A stretch of DNA of 64,000 bases from Cryptomeria japonica (GCF_030272615.1 NC_081415.1:624093740-624157739), one strand, 5' to 3'. Counted from the first letter of the stretch, positions 1 to 12,316 are shown. Numbers and translations: made by a program. Notes: generated from the sequence alone by a model not told the origin.

Positions 1-995
1 GAAAGAAGCTGATGAGCTGGAGCGGATCAATGACTGGCAAGCCATGGAAGAAGTTTGTTAAGCGAATCTAAGGCAATGGAAAGTTAGCAAGAATATCTAT
101 AGCTCAGATTGAACCGCATTACCCTAACACAAGTTCCAAGGTGAATGTGCAAGTTCCAAGGCAGGGTAAAATATTTTAAGATTGAAAGATACAATGAACC
201 TGGACAAGATTGAAGATCTGATGGCTATGATTGATCATGGGAAATGTGATCAATGAGATTAAGCGGTTAGAAGATTGATTATAAATAGGAAACTATTCAT
301 AAAAAATGTATGCAGGAAACTGTATGCATAGGGATGCTACATAGTGATTACTGAGCAAAGAAGGTTGAAGACTTGTTAGAATAACAGAGTATTGAGGCCC
401 AGCAGATAGACAAGATTAGTTCTATGTCTAGATTGTATTGAACAAATAGGAATCTGCTTTAGCATTTTAGATGTGAAGTTGCAGACAGATTATATTATTG
501 TTATTTTGTGAAAGTGACAGGAAATCTCTTTACTGAGTGGACTTAACTATCTTATATGTAAATCCTCTAACAAGGTGACATTCTGATTGATTGTTTGAAA
601 TCTTTTGACAAGGTCACTTCTAACAAAGTGAAGATCCTAACAGATCTGAGGGAAATCCCTTAACCGGGTCACATCTAGCAATGTGTTTGTAATCTTTAAT
701 ATGATTTGGTTTTAACCGAGCATACTCTAGAAGAGTATATTTCTTAGTGGGTCTGAAATCCCATAGTTGTTTTTCCCTATTTGGGTTTCCATGTTAAATC
801 TGGTGTTATGAGGTTTATATTGTTCATATGCTTTTGAGTTTGCATTTTTGACAGTTTTTGGTTATATGACTGATATATATGTTACCAGGTTGAATCTGAT
901 GTTTTTATGGATGATTAAGTTTGTATGATTCACCCCTCCCCCTCTCATGTTGTTGGCTATTGGATCTATACTTATATTAAGTATGAGAACTATCA
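1..995 (+). repeat. 5' LTR of element A (partial)
   Basis: Matches 5322 to about 6240. It ends in CA at 994-995, immediately before an AT spacer and the primer-binding site. Its start, expected as TGTTGGCAAT as in the 3' copy, is outside the window. A pyrimidine-rich GATTCACCCCTCCCCCTCTC block lies at about 928-950. Confidence 0.9.
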
Positions 996-997
996 AT

Positions 998-1008
998 TGG
1001 TATTAGAG
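998..1008 (+). other. Primer-binding site of element A
   Basis: TGGTATTAGAG, two bases after the LTR end, is one C-to-T change away from TGGTATCAGAG, the plant initiator-methionine tRNA 3'-end complement used by most copia elements. Confidence 0.85.
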
Positions 1009-1059
1009 ATTTGGACTCCGAAAGAAAAGTTTAAAGGCACTTGAGTTAAAGATCCAAAG

Positions 1060-1346
1060 ATGTATAAGAGGGATGCACCTAAGCTGAATAAGTCAAGTTT
1101 CTCTACATGGCCGAAAAGGATGAAGCTACATCTATCAGGAGTTGAAGAATATGATATATACTATCTGGAGAATGATTTTGTTGGACCGAGCACCTATCCA
1201 TTGACTATGGAAGAGATAAAGGTGAAGCAAGAACATATTCAAGCCATGATTCAAATAACATCTGCATTGACCGATTATGAGTTTAACGATCTAGAAGGCT
1301 ACAATGATGCAAAGGCAATGTGGACTAAGCTCATATCCGGTAAAAG
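1060..1346 (+). pseudogene. copia gag N-terminal remnant (element A)
   Basis: The frame opens with ATG at 1060, 52 bases after the primer site, and encodes about 95 residues of a copia gag N-terminus (FSTWPKRMKLHL, later NDAKAMWTKL), the RNA-binding capsid precursor. At 1336-1346 it breaks off and the next readable protein is the region just before the GAG-pre-integrase domain. The rest of gag, the zinc knuckle and the catalytic part of protease are therefore missing. The 11-base TCCGGTAAAAG occurs at the break (1336-1346) and again at 1390-1400, so the deletion may have used short repeats. Confidence 0.75.
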
Positions 1347-2713
1347 ATTATGATGGAGGCTATGTTAGATTTGGTAATGATGCACCATGTCCGGTAAAAG
1401 GTAAAGGATGCATAACACTTCTTTATAATGGAAGATGCAATGATGTTTATTGGGTTGAAGGTTTGAAATATATTTTGTTGAGTGTAGCACAGCTAAACAA
1501 CACAGGTTACCGAATAGAATTTCAGAAAGGAATTCTCAAAGTTTATGACAAGAATGGAAAGTTAGCTGCTACTGGGACACAAACAAAAGGTAATACATTT
1601 CACCTTGACTCAAATCACAATAAGTGTTTGCATGCAAAGATTAATAATACCTTGTTATGGCATAAAAGGTTTTGTCATGTTAATTTTGATAATCTGATCA
1701 AAATAAGTAAGAAGCATCGAGTAAGAGGTCTATCGAGTCTATAAAAACCAGAGAATGCTATGTGCCGAGGATGCCAGATGGGTAAGATGACAAGATCTAG
1801 CTTTACAAGTAAGTCCTACACTTCTAAGGGAATTTTAGATCTTGTGCACACTGATCTTTGTGGTCCTATGAAAGTTCAAAGTTATTATGGTGATAAGTAT
1901 TTCATATTATTTGTGGATGATTATTCAAGGATCATGTCAGTAATGTTTTTAAAAGAAAAATCATAAGCTTTTCAAATGTTTAAATGGTACAAGGAAAAAG
2001 TTGAAAATGAAACAGGAAGACAACTGAAATGTCTTAGATCAGATAGAGGAGGAGAGTTTACATCTAATGAGTTCAACCTATTTTGCAATGATCATGGTAT
2101 AAAAAGACAAGTCTCTGCACCAAGAACTCCACAGTAGAATGGAATAGCTAAAAGAAGAAACGGATCTATTGTGGATTGTGCTAGAACACTAATGATTGAG
2201 AAGAAGGTTCCACAAACATTTTGGAGAGAAGCAATAAGAACAATTGTTTACACCTTGAACCGAGTTCAATTGAAAAAAGGTACTTTGAAGACACCTTATG
2301 AAATCTGGTATGGCAAGAAACCTAATGTAAGTTATTTTAAGATCTTTGGAAGTAAATGCTATGTTCATAAAGATGATAGAAATGGCAAGTTTGATCAGAA
2401 AAGTGAAGAAGGAACATTTCTAGGATATTCTTCTAGAAGCAAAGCATTTAAATGTCTGATCAAATCATCTAAAAAAATAGTAGAGAGTGCAAATGTGAAA
2501 ATTGATGAATTTGCAGAAAGAAATGATGAAGGAAATTCCAAAGAACTAGAAGACTATGATGAATTTGTCTATGTGCAACTGAGAAGTCCTGTCAAGATAA
2601 CTGTTAAAGAAAATGAAGAAGGCATTCAGTTACCGAGTGATGAAGAAGATTATACAGAGCCTACTGAGCCTGTATTAGACAAGTATGTCAGAAGGAACCA
2701 TGCACCAAGCTAG
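1347..2713 (+). pseudogene. copia protease tail and integrase (element A)
   Basis: It reads YDGGYVRFGND and VYWVEGLKYILLSVAQLN, typical of the linker between protease and integrase. The GAG-pre-integrase zinc region follows (LWHKRFCHVNFDNL, CRGCQMGKM at about 1645-1795), then the integrase core. The first core Asp is in HTDLCGP (about 1850) and the second in RSDRGGEF (about 2040). The third position reads NGIAKRRN (about 2140-2160), where family members have Glu, so the DDE triad is broken. In-frame stops lie near 1742, 1963 and 2134 (PQ-stop-NG, a CAG-to-TAG change) and at 2711. The frame is interrupted between blocks, so this is a pseudogene. Confidence 0.88.
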
Positions 2714-2737
2714 ATTATAGGAGATAAGGATGATCCA

Positions 2738-4324
2738 ATGATGACAAGGAATAAACTGAGACAGAACACATGTTTGATATCTGAATTTGAACCGAGAGTA
2801 GTGAAAGAGGCATTTAACAGTGAAGATTGGATAAATGCTATGACAAAAGAGATTGATCAAATCAAGAAGAATGACACATGGACACTAGTCCCAAGACCGA
2901 AGGACAAAAATGTAATCGAAACAAAGTGGATTTTTAGAAACAAGCTAAATGAAAAAGGTGAGGTCATTCGGAATGAAGCAAGATTAGTTTGCAAAGGTTA
3001 TGCCCAAGAAGAAGGAATTGATTACGGTGAGACTTTTGCACCTATTGCTAGACTTGAAGGAGTAAGAACATTGTTGGCATATGCTGCTTTTAAGAACTTC
3101 AAGGTATATCAAATGGATGTCAAATCTGCATTTCTGAATGGAATATTAGAAGAAGAAGTTTTCATTGAACAACCTGAAGGATTTGTTGAAGACAATAATA
3201 AATATCAGGTATGTAAATTGAACAACGCTCATTATGGTCTGAAACAAGCACCTAGAGCATGGTATGAGAGATTGCACTCTTATTTGATTAAGATTGGTTT
3301 TATAAGGACAAGTGAGAACAACAACATGTACATGAAGAATGATGAAAATGGAATACTAATCTTAGCCATATTTGTTGATGATATTATATTTTGTGGAAAT
3401 GACTCTTTATGCAAGAACTTTGGAAATGAAATGAGCAAAGAATTTCTGATGTCATTAATTGGTGAGATAAAGTATTTTATAGGCTTACAGAAACTGCAAA
3501 TGAAAAATGAGATTTTCATTACTCAATCGAAGTACATAAAGGAAATCTTGAAGAAATTTGGAATGGAGGATTCAAAACTAGTAAGTACTCCTATGACTAC
3601 CAACTATAAACTATCAAAGAATGACGAATCTACATCTATTGATGAGACACTCTACCGATCCATGATTGGAAAACTACAATATGTTCTTCACAACAAGCTA
3701 GATATAGCACATGTAGTAGGTATTATTGCAAGATTCTCTGTAGATCCTAAGGAAATACACATGACGACAATTAAAAGAATTTTCAGATACTTAAAAGGCA
3801 CTGAAGATTATGGCTTAGTATATCAGAAAGGAAATGATTTTGATTTAAAAGTTTATACTGATGTTGATTGGGTAGGCAACATTGATGATAGAAAAAGCAC
3901 AAGTGGAGGAGCTTTCTTCTTAGGAGAAAGACTAGTGAGTTGGCTTAGCAAGAAACAAGGATGTGTTTCTCAGTCAATAGCCAGAGCTGAATATGTTGCA
4001 ACAACACTAAATTGTACCAACATTGCATGGATCAAACAACTGTTGGAAGGTATAAATGAGAAAGTTACCAAGCTAGTAACTATATTCTATGACAATACTA
4101 GTGCCATTAATATTTCAAAGAATCCTGTTATGCACTCCAAGACAAAGCACATCTCTATCAAATATCATTATCTTAGAGAAGAAGCTCAAGAGAAGAAAGT
4201 GGTGTTGTAATATGTTAACACAAAGGAGAAAGTAGCTGATATCTTTACCAAACCACTACCAAAGGACACTTTTGAATATCTCAGAATTAAGTTAGGGGTC
4301 CTACCCCTATCTTTTACTCACTGA
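2738..4324 (+). pseudogene. copia reverse transcriptase and RNase H (element A)
   Basis: An open frame of 490 residues (2738-4210) covers the whole RT and most of RNase H. RT shows [15 protein letters not shown], the [21 protein letters not shown] block, [12 protein letters not shown] and the catalytic FVDDIIF (about 3370-3390). RNase H shows [19 protein letters not shown] (about 3855-3910), ARAEYVA and [19 protein letters not shown] at 4208-4210 cuts off the usual VADIFTKPL tail, which continues in frame to TGA at 4322-4324. RT would copy element RNA to DNA inside the virus-like particle. This is the best preserved part of A, but without integrase it is inert. Confidence 0.93.
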
Positions 4325-4805
4325 CCGAGTTCAGTGAAAGCATCACTTTGATGACTCTATTGAATATCTTTTGGGGAGTTGATGCTGGAGTGATACACTT
4401 TAGAATGTTTTTCTTAAAGTGTACTAGAATTAATACTAGAATAATATAGAGAATGATACAGGGAATAGGAATTGAAGACAAATTCTCTGACCGAGACTCG
4501 GTTGATACACAACAACAGGCAATAACTTCTTACAGAAAGAAACTATGTTTTAGTTCTTTTTCTTTTTTGCATTGTTGTCAAAGGGGGAGAAGACCTACCC
4601 AGGGGGAGAAGACCTACCTAAGGAGGAGAAGACCGAGAATATATGGGAGAAGACTAACAGAAGATGATAGATTGAAATAAAGACTGAAACAGAAGAGAAG
4701 ACTAATGTATGGGAGAGTGCAATCCAAGCATTTCAAAATCATAGCAATCCAAATCTTTTAAAGGTCAAATCAATTGGTTTTTCGATCAATGCCAAATGGG
4801 GAGAT
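4325..4805 (+). other. 3' untranslated region with upstream and terminal polypurine tracts (element A)
   Basis: No gene. At 4568-4592 lies ATTGTTGTCAAAGGGGGAG, a polypurine motif also found in B and D. It is followed by three imperfect copies of GGGGGAGAAGACCTACC (4583-4650). The terminal tract CCAAATGGGGAGAT (about 4792-4805) abuts the 3' LTR and is the expected plus-strand primer. Confidence 0.75.
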
Positions 4806-6240
4806 TGTTGGCAATATTACATTATAAAAGATAATGAGAGATTGTTGACATTTCAATAAGGATATTGAGAAGGTTGTTGATCATTATGGACATAACTGAT
4901 TAAAGATGTTTTATTATCTTGATATTATTATTTTGTCATTGATGTCAAGAAATTGATTTTCTAAATCAGTATGATGTTGCCATATCTTGAGAAGTATGAT
5001 ATGAAGAATATAAAGAAGTTAGTAAAGACACAGGAAAGAATATGATGAATAAGAGGATAAGATATTCAATGGGCAACTACTACCAGGTTAGACAGATATG
5101 ATATCTTGATGTTTTAGATTGTTTTAACATCATACATATGTTGTAAAATGTAAAGGTTAATACTATACTATGTTATCAAGTAAAGAACCTAGTCGGTAAA
5201 CCCTAAGGTTATCAAAATCGGTTAATGAAGACAAAATGTCTACTGAGTGAAGTTTAGTATTCACCGAGTTGTAACCAAGCTATAACAAAATGCATTAAAT
5301 GTTTACATGTGATATTTAATGAAAGAAGCTGATGAGCTGGAGCAGATCAATGATTGGCAAGCCGTGGAAAAAGTTTGTTAAGCAAATCTAAGGCAATGGA
5401 AAGTTAGCAGGAAGATCTATAGCTCAGATTGAACCGCATTACCCTAACACAATTTCCAAGGTGAATGTGCAAGTTCCAAGGCCAGGTAAAACATTTTTAG
5501 ATCAAAAGATACAATGAACCTGGACAAGATTGAAGATATGATTGCTATGATTGATCATGGGAAATGTGATCAATGAGATTAAGTGGTTAGAAGATTGTTT
5601 ATAAATAGGAAACCATTGATAAACAATGTATGCGGGCAAGTGTATGCATAGGGATCCTACATAGTGATTACCGAGCATAGAAGCTTGAAGACCTGTTAGA
5701 ATAACAGAGTATTGATGCCCAACAGATAGATAAGATTAGTTATATGTCTAGATTGTATTGAACAAATAGGAATCTTCTTTAAAATTTTAGATGTGAAGTT
5801 GCAAACAGATTGTATTACTGTTATTTTGTGAAAGTGATAGGAAATCTCTTAACCAAGTGGACTTAACAGTATTATATGTAAATCCTCTAACAAGGTGACA
5901 TTTTGATTGAGTGTTTGAAATCCTTTGACAAGGTCACTTCTAACAAAGTGAATTAACTAACAGGTCTGAGGGAAATCCCTTAACCGGGTGACATCTGGCA
6001 ATGTGTTTGTAATCTTTAACAAGGTTTGCTTTTAACCGAGCATACTCTAGAAGAGTATATTTCTTAGTGGGTCCGAAATCCCACAGTGGTTTTTCCCTAT
6101 TTGGGTTTCCACATTAAATCTAGTGTTATGAGGTTTATATTGGTCATATGCTTTTGAGTTTGCATGTTTGATAGTTTTTGGTTATATCACTGATATATAT
6201 GTTACCGAGGTTGAATCTGATGATTTTATGGATGATGTTG
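4806..6240 (+). repeat. 3' LTR of element A, 3'-truncated
   Basis: Begins TGTTGGCAATATTAC directly after the polypurine tract. It aligns with 1-995 from 5322 and loses alignment near 6237, before the block with GATTCACCCC seen in the 5' copy. The downstream sequence is element B, so about 80 bases of LTR end are missing. Confidence 0.88.
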
Positions 6241-6245
6241 AATCT

Positions 6246-6540
6246 GAGGTTGAAATATCTATGACTGTCAATGCTTCAGTATTGCACCTATATTCTCTTT
6301 CTGATTCAGTATTAGTGGGAGGAATGACAGGACTACAAAACCCATTGACAATCGACATCCAGACATCATAGCCTAAAGAGGGTAGGTAGACTTCCATTCT
6401 ACAAATCCATATAAAATGGTTTGACCCATTAAACACTAGAGTGGGGATTGACTCAAATTTAACAAGTGTGTTCTGAAAACTAGAATCTACCTAAGCTAGA
6501 GAAAGCTTATCTAACTAAGAACCTAGGCTCTGATACCAAT
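6246..6540 (-). pseudogene. Leader and gag start of a second B copy
   Basis: Read on the minus strand from 6540: the primer site, a short leader, then FNGSNHFIWICRMEVYLPSL and SLGYDVWMSIVNGF, the copia gag N-terminal block. The same block occurs at 12214-12100 with few changes. The reading ends where element A's 3' LTR begins. Because it lies on the far side of a full LTR, it belongs to a neighbouring copy rather than to the same one. Confidence 0.8.
6527..6538 (-). other. Primer-binding site (second B copy)
   Basis: Minus strand TGGTATCAGAGC, two bases from the LTR edge at 6541; perfect match to the initiator-methionine tRNA complement. Confidence 0.9.
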
Positions 6541-9175
6541 TGTAGTACACAAGATGCCATTGAGAGGGGGAGTGAATCAATGGTTTCCAATCTTAAACCT
6601 TTTAGTCCTAAGTGTGAGCACCAATTAACATTTTAAAGACCAAGTAAATATATCAGTGACATAAGGAAAGAGATCAAATGCAAGCACACATAAAGGTACA
6701 TCACATAACACCAAATATACGAGGAAAACTCAATATGGGAAAAACCTCGATGAGAAATTCTACTAGAGTCTACTGCTCCAATCTAGCCTCACAAATAAAA
6801 CTATTACAATGTTTAGGGCACCAAACCAAGGAGCACCGACCCCTTCTCATTTAGGGCACCAAACCAAGGAGCACCAACCCTTGCACCGAGCACCAACTCT
6901 ATGATTACAATGAATACAAAAAATACAAAAGTAATACCCCGGTTATAAATGAGATATGTAACCTCTGCAATTAATTCTCTCTTCTAGTTCAAGACTTCTC
7001 TTCCAGTTAAACCCTACTCTATTCTCTATCAGTTCTCTGCTCACTCTGTTTCTGCTCTCCTTCACTCTCTTCTACAACTTCACTGGTTCACACACTGTCA
7101 TTTAGGTGAATTGACAGACTCTGCAACTACTTCACCAGTTACCTCAACCCTTATCGGTTGAATCTCTTTCTATCACTCTACCTCTACTCTATTTCTACGT
7201 TGTCAGATCTTCTTGGACACTCACTCTTCACCACTTCAATCACTATTGCCTTCTTACTGGTAAGACACTGCCAGTTGAATGATCTGTTAGTTTCTATGAT
7301 AGCTCACCAGTCACTTTAACCTAACTAGTTAATTCCTCTTACTGGTTCTCTCAAGCACTCAATCACTTCAATGTTCTTCATTGAATTCTCTGACTGATTA
7401 AATCTCCATTGCACACTCACACTTTGTTCTTAAATATCTAACACCACAACATCTAGCAGCATCAATCACCTACGATCTTTGATCAACAGATTTATACTTG
7501 AGCTTTCCCACCAAGATGGACATTCAAACTTGGTGCACTAAGGTTTCTTCATCGACTACAAGGCGTATCAGATCAGATCGGATCTCATCTCCAAGATGGA
7601 CAACCTGCAATAGCTTAGATGACATAGCCATGTCTCTTTTCTTCCAATACACGTTTTCAAAACTTAGTAAACATGAAACCTTCTCTATCAATCACATTGA
7701 ATGATCTCATGGTTGTCTTCACCAAATCTAATCTACACTTGGCCATCTTAGATTGATGAATCAAATCCTTATCCTTTGACCTCCCTTGAGCCAAAAACAT
7801 CTGCAATCAACCCATGATATTCAGAGCCTTCATTTAATGTTGACTGACTCTGCAACTACCTCGCTAAATCCCTCTTCACTGACCTTTGCATGCTTGTTAC
7901 CTGGTAATCACATGTCATCTTTGGCACCATCCAAGTCACTTCACTGTGTTGGTCCAGGCTTAGTCACCGACCACAACACACAACTGATATATACTTCATA
8001 CTACTGATCTTCTTACCTTGTCAGTTATACACTAACCGGTCAACCTTCATGCCATGATTTTCTCTATTCTGTCAGTTGGATCACATTTGCCTAGTCACAA
8101 CACTTGCCAATCCATAGAATGTATCTAGAGTGAGTCACTATACACATGTCCATATAATAGGATCTTTTCACTTTGCCTCTTTTCTCTCTTACCAGTAGAC
8201 ATGGACATGTCAATAGTCTCTAATACACACCTCCTATCATACTGGTTGCATGATAATCTTAGACATCAATCATCAAGAGGCATCTTTGTTGATATCAACA
8301 ACCTATAGTGAATCCATGTCCACAAATTCTAACACTTACCTTCTTCTTCATTTGACCAGTTCTACTCTCAACTAGTTTGTCAAAGTGACAAACTCATCAC
8401 TCCTTGCTCTTCATCTTCCTGTCCTAATAGCTCATCATAATTTCCCTTGTAGATCTAGTGCACATCTCTGATTTCACATGTTGGAGGCTTTTGATGTTTC
8501 ACTTTGGTCATTTGGTATGTTTATTCAACCACCTACCTTTAAGTTATCTGATTGTCTTATCTTAGAGGGTTATAATGCATTCTATCCATGTTGGGAGATA
8601 AGCTAAGTGTTACCATTTATCAGTGGGAGTAGATCCTTGTCTCCTATTGGCCAATAACTAATGGGAACTAGTTGTCATTACATTTCTCTTTCTACTTTCG
8701 ATATTTCACTCATATGACTTTCCTATTTGAGCAGACACAACTTCAAAAAGACATATGATCCAGTAACCTTCCCATATGTCTTCCTTGCAATCTGAGGTAG
8801 CACACTTTTTGTTATTCTTCTCTTCATCTTGTGATAGCATCTTTATCAGGTGGGAGTCCTACTGTATGGCATCCAACTACATATCGATTTCCTACCCTTC
8901 TTCAATGATTCAACCTTGCTTTCTTACTGGTCACATGCTTTCCGGTTGGTAACCATATACTATCAACACAACACTCACTAGTTGGCATTGCGACAATGCC
9001 AACTGTCTCCAATGCCTATTCACTGATAAACATCCCAACTTATGTCTCCAACACTACCTTGTGTACGGATGACTCCAATGACCATAATGTCAATGGACAT
9101 CCTCTTCTTACCAGTGACAAGCTATACTTGTAACCTGCTATACCAGTTGACATCAATGACAACACAATGCCAACA
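6541..9175 (-). repeat. LTR of element B, shared middle copy (2635 bp)
   Basis: On the minus strand it starts TGTTGGCATTGTG (9175) and ends ACTACA (6541). It matches 12319-13780 plus 24892-26062 over its whole length, once element G is removed. It abuts a polypurine tract at 9176 and a primer site at 6538, so it serves as 3' LTR for one copy and 5' LTR for another. It carries no convincing gene; short frames are scattered and unlike any known protein. Confidence 0.9.
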
Positions 9176-10164
9176 ATATCCCCCTTTGGAATTGATGTTA
9201 GAACATGTAGTATCTGATATACTACAAAATTTATCTCCCCCTTTGACAACAATGGCAAAGGGTACTGACAAAACTTTCTATCGGCTACTTCTCCTCCATT
9301 GACCATTATACTCTGCATCTTCTCATCCAGCAACACTTGAGATAGAGGGCTCAAGAGCCAACCTGATACCAATTGCATGTACCAATTGATACCAACTGTA
9401 TATTCTCCCCCTGTGCAAGTAACTCTCCCTCTTTGGCTAGCATATGGTTAAATAATTAAGGGATGTAAAGTTGTGAACTCCCCTTGAACTATAGATCTCA
9501 GGTCTTCTTTGCATGTCAGTTCCTAAATCGGGGCTCTAGTATGCACCTTGTACTGGTAGAACTGAGCATACATGATCTATCGATGGCCTTCCACTTCCAT
9601 GATATCCATCACAACTTGTGACATGATCATACATGCCCACAATGCCAAACCACATCATAATCATGTCAACTACCATAATGGTTAAATCAAAATGATGCAT
9701 GCACATAAGGTCAACTACTAGACCAACACACTATCATTTAGGTTTTCTCCAATATCACCTGAGACATAAATTTAACAACCCAAACCACCGGAGTCACGGA
9801 AATGATCATAATCTACAATTATGGCTAACATCCATACCGGTAGCATACGCTACATACCGGTTTACTATACCAGACCAATACCTTTACCAGGATACCTTCC
9901 TCTAATCACTATCTTCTTGTGTTAAGTTCCTTTGATCCCAATTGTAATTTGAACCATCCATTTAAACATAGAGCAGTAACTCATCTCTCCTATGTAGATG
10001 TGCAGCCAAGGCACTAACTACACATACTGTCATTTATCTTCTTCCTTTTATGGGTATCAGCTTGTTCTTTCATTTGTCCTTTTCAAATTTGGGCCTAAAT
10101 AATATGATCATTATGTAGTTCCCCCTGAGGTCCTACATCTCCTTTAAGCCTTAGGAGATATCAC
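9176..10164 (-). other. Non-coding 3' internal region of B with two polypurine tracts
   Basis: No gene is supported. The terminal tract (minus CCAAAGGGGGATAT, 9176-9190) abuts the LTR. A second one (minus strand, TTGTCAAAGGGGGAGAT, about 9234-9250) lies about 60 bases upstream, and a third pyrimidine run is at 9402-9414. Protease, integrase and RT, which should lie here in an autonomous copia element, are absent. Confidence 0.7.
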
Positions 10165-12245
10165 CTATGCATTGAACACATAGTTCCTGCCCATGGTCAT
10201 ATTCTCTTCCTTCTTCCTCCATACTTCCTTGGTCTCCCTACTTTTCTCATTTGCAGTCTTTGGGGAAGTGTTAATTTTCTTTTTCTGATTTGTCCTTTCT
10301 CTACAATATTCTACAATATGACCAGAAACATTGCTATAGTAGTATATTGTGTTCATGCTAGACAAATGATTGGAGGACCTTCTATCAAATTTGTTTGATC
10401 TTCTTCCTCTAATCATGTTCTTGTAGCCAACTACCAGAACTGGTGGATTTCTTGATCCTGTAGTAACAATTCTCCTTTTGTTCCATGTCGGTTTTTGACT
10501 CTCATTTGCTCTATAACTACTTCCATATTGAGTATGACCGTTACACCAACTGTCATGTTATTGAAATCTCTATTTCTTGAATTCATGACTTTTATGGCCA
10601 AGTCCATTAAAATTATAACATATAACATTCTCATTTGTTGGAATAGCTAATGGACTCTTATTAGCATAGTTGGGAGAGAGCATATGCAGGTTTCTACATT
10701 TTGAAGTTTTATGCCCATGTGCATTACATCTCTTACAAACTAAATTACTATTCTTAGGAAAACCACTTTGTCTATTCCTAGACCTAATTTTACATTCATC
10801 TGCTTTATGACCATATTCTTTGCATGAAAAATAGTAACCGGAGAAAGGGGGCTTATAGCTTACAAATTTATTTTTCCAAACATGACATGACCTTACTGGT
10901 TTGGCTTCTCTAGGGACTTGTCTTGAGTTGTCCAGTCACTATAGTCCTTTCATCTGATCCCTTCTTTTCCCACACTTGCTTTGTCTTGTGGGCAGCAACA
11001 TTTCTTTGTCTTCTACCGGCAGGAGGTCTTCTAGGCTATTTTCTCATGTTATTATTTCCGATGAAGCAATCTTCTATTAGTTTACCTTTGCCTTTTGGAT
11101 CGGAATTGTTCCTTCTTGCAACACTAGTCTTCATCCTCATACTTTCACCAGTTGTAGTTAGACCTATCTTCCTACTTGGAGAAAATCTGACAATGAAATT
11201 CTATATTTTGTCATTTTCACATGAGGAGACAAATTGAATGTCTTTGTCAGATATGTCCTTTCTTATGGAGCACATATTGGCATCAAGACCTAATCCTCTA
11301 GTATCCTTTAAGTGTTTTTTTTTACTCAACATTTTGTCCAAGGCTTCAGAGATACTATCATACCGGATGCTCACCTTGAGCTCATCTTGGCACTTCTCAA
11401 GGTCTTTTATGAGATTCTCCATTTCATCTTTTTGCTTCAGACATTCTTTGTCCTTGGCCTCTAGCTCTGATGCTAAATATTTACACCTGCATTTCTTGGT
11501 GTCCAAATCTAATTTTGATTCTACATTTATCCTTTTAGCATCATCCATTTTCTCTTTCAGATTAGCAATGGTTGACTCTGACTCTTGGAGACTTTTGATC
11601 AACCGGTTTTGCTCCACAATAGAAGCATTCTTCAACATCTTGTATTCTTTTCTTACTCTGCTAAGATCCTTGAGTGCACATACCAACTCCCCTTCAAGAT
11701 CAACTTGAGCTTCAACTTCCTCTTCCTCTTCACCATCACTACCAAAGACATCTTGCCAGTAGGATTGATCTGTGTTATACCTTTTTTATGTGTACATCTC
11801 ACTATGATTCTCTTGGGCCATGAAGAGATGGGTTTCTTCTTCATCATCGTTGTAACTGCTAATAGATCTAGATCCATCAATTGTATGTTCATGTGTCTCA
11901 TTTCTCTTTTTGCTCATACAAACCAATTCTGTAGTGCTAGGTTCATTTACATAGAGCTTCTTCAATCTATCCCACAAGCACTTTGTTGATTTGCACTTAT
12001 CCACCTATGAAGAAACATCAATAGAAAGCCCACTAAGTATGACCATCATTGCTTCAGCATTGCACCTATATTTTCTTTCTGATTCAGTATCGATGGGAGG
12101 ACTGACAGGACTACAAAACCCATTGACAACCAACATCCAAACATCATAGCCTAAAGAGGATAGGTAGACTTTCAATCTACATATCCATATAAAATAGTTT
12201 GACCCATTAAACACTAGAGTGGGGATTGACTCAAATTTAACCAGT
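10165..12245 (-). pseudogene. copia-type gag with coiled coil and four zinc knuckles (element B)
   Basis: The minus strand reads, in order: the N-terminal gag block (FNGSNYFIWICRLKVYL, about 12214-12130); a UBN2-like stretch (KSTKCLWDRLKKLYVNEPS, about 11995); an acidic linker; a coiled coil of about 130 residues rich in K, E, L and D (11686-11290); then Zn-knuckle repeats. Only knuckle 2 (CKRCNAHGHKTSKC, about 10740-10697) is complete. Knuckle 1 has Tyr for its first Cys, and knuckles 3 and 4 have lost Cys residues. Frameshifts near 12005, 11700, 11200 and 10640 break the frame, and no ATG is in frame at the start. Gag would form the particle and bind element RNA. Confidence 0.82.
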
Positions 12246-12304
12246 GTGTTCTTAAAACTAGAATCTACCTAAGCTGGAGAAAGCTTATCTAACTGAGAAC
12301 CTAG

Positions 12305-12316
12305 GCTCTGATACCA
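12305..12316 (-). other. Primer-binding site of element B
   Basis: Minus strand TGGTATCAGAGC, two bases inside the LTR edge at 12319. Confidence 0.9.

Larger units (their letters stand above)
1..6245 (+). mobile_element. Ty1/copia LTR retrotransposon A, 5' end outside window
   Basis: The first 995 bases recur from 5322 onward (both stretches open GAAAGAAGCTGATGAGCTGG), so they are the two LTRs of one element. Between them lie a primer-binding site, a gag start, integrase, reverse transcriptase and RNase H in the Ty1/copia order (integrase before RT), all on the plus strand. Stop codons, an internal deletion in gag-protease and a lost integrase catalytic residue make it a dead copy. The 3' LTR lacks its last part and runs into element B near 6245. 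Confidence 0.93.

Noticed and set aside
9040-9378. Frame across the B LTR edge
   Set aside because: It crosses the polypurine tract and LTR boundary and resembles no protein; a similar frame at 25927-26244 is again LTR sequence.
11238-11989. Plus-strand frames opposite B gag
   Set aside because: They mirror the gag coiled coil on the minus strand; no family resemblance.
12305-12316. tRNA gene suggested by tRNA-like sequence
   Set aside because: Only the short primer-binding complement is present; no cloverleaf.
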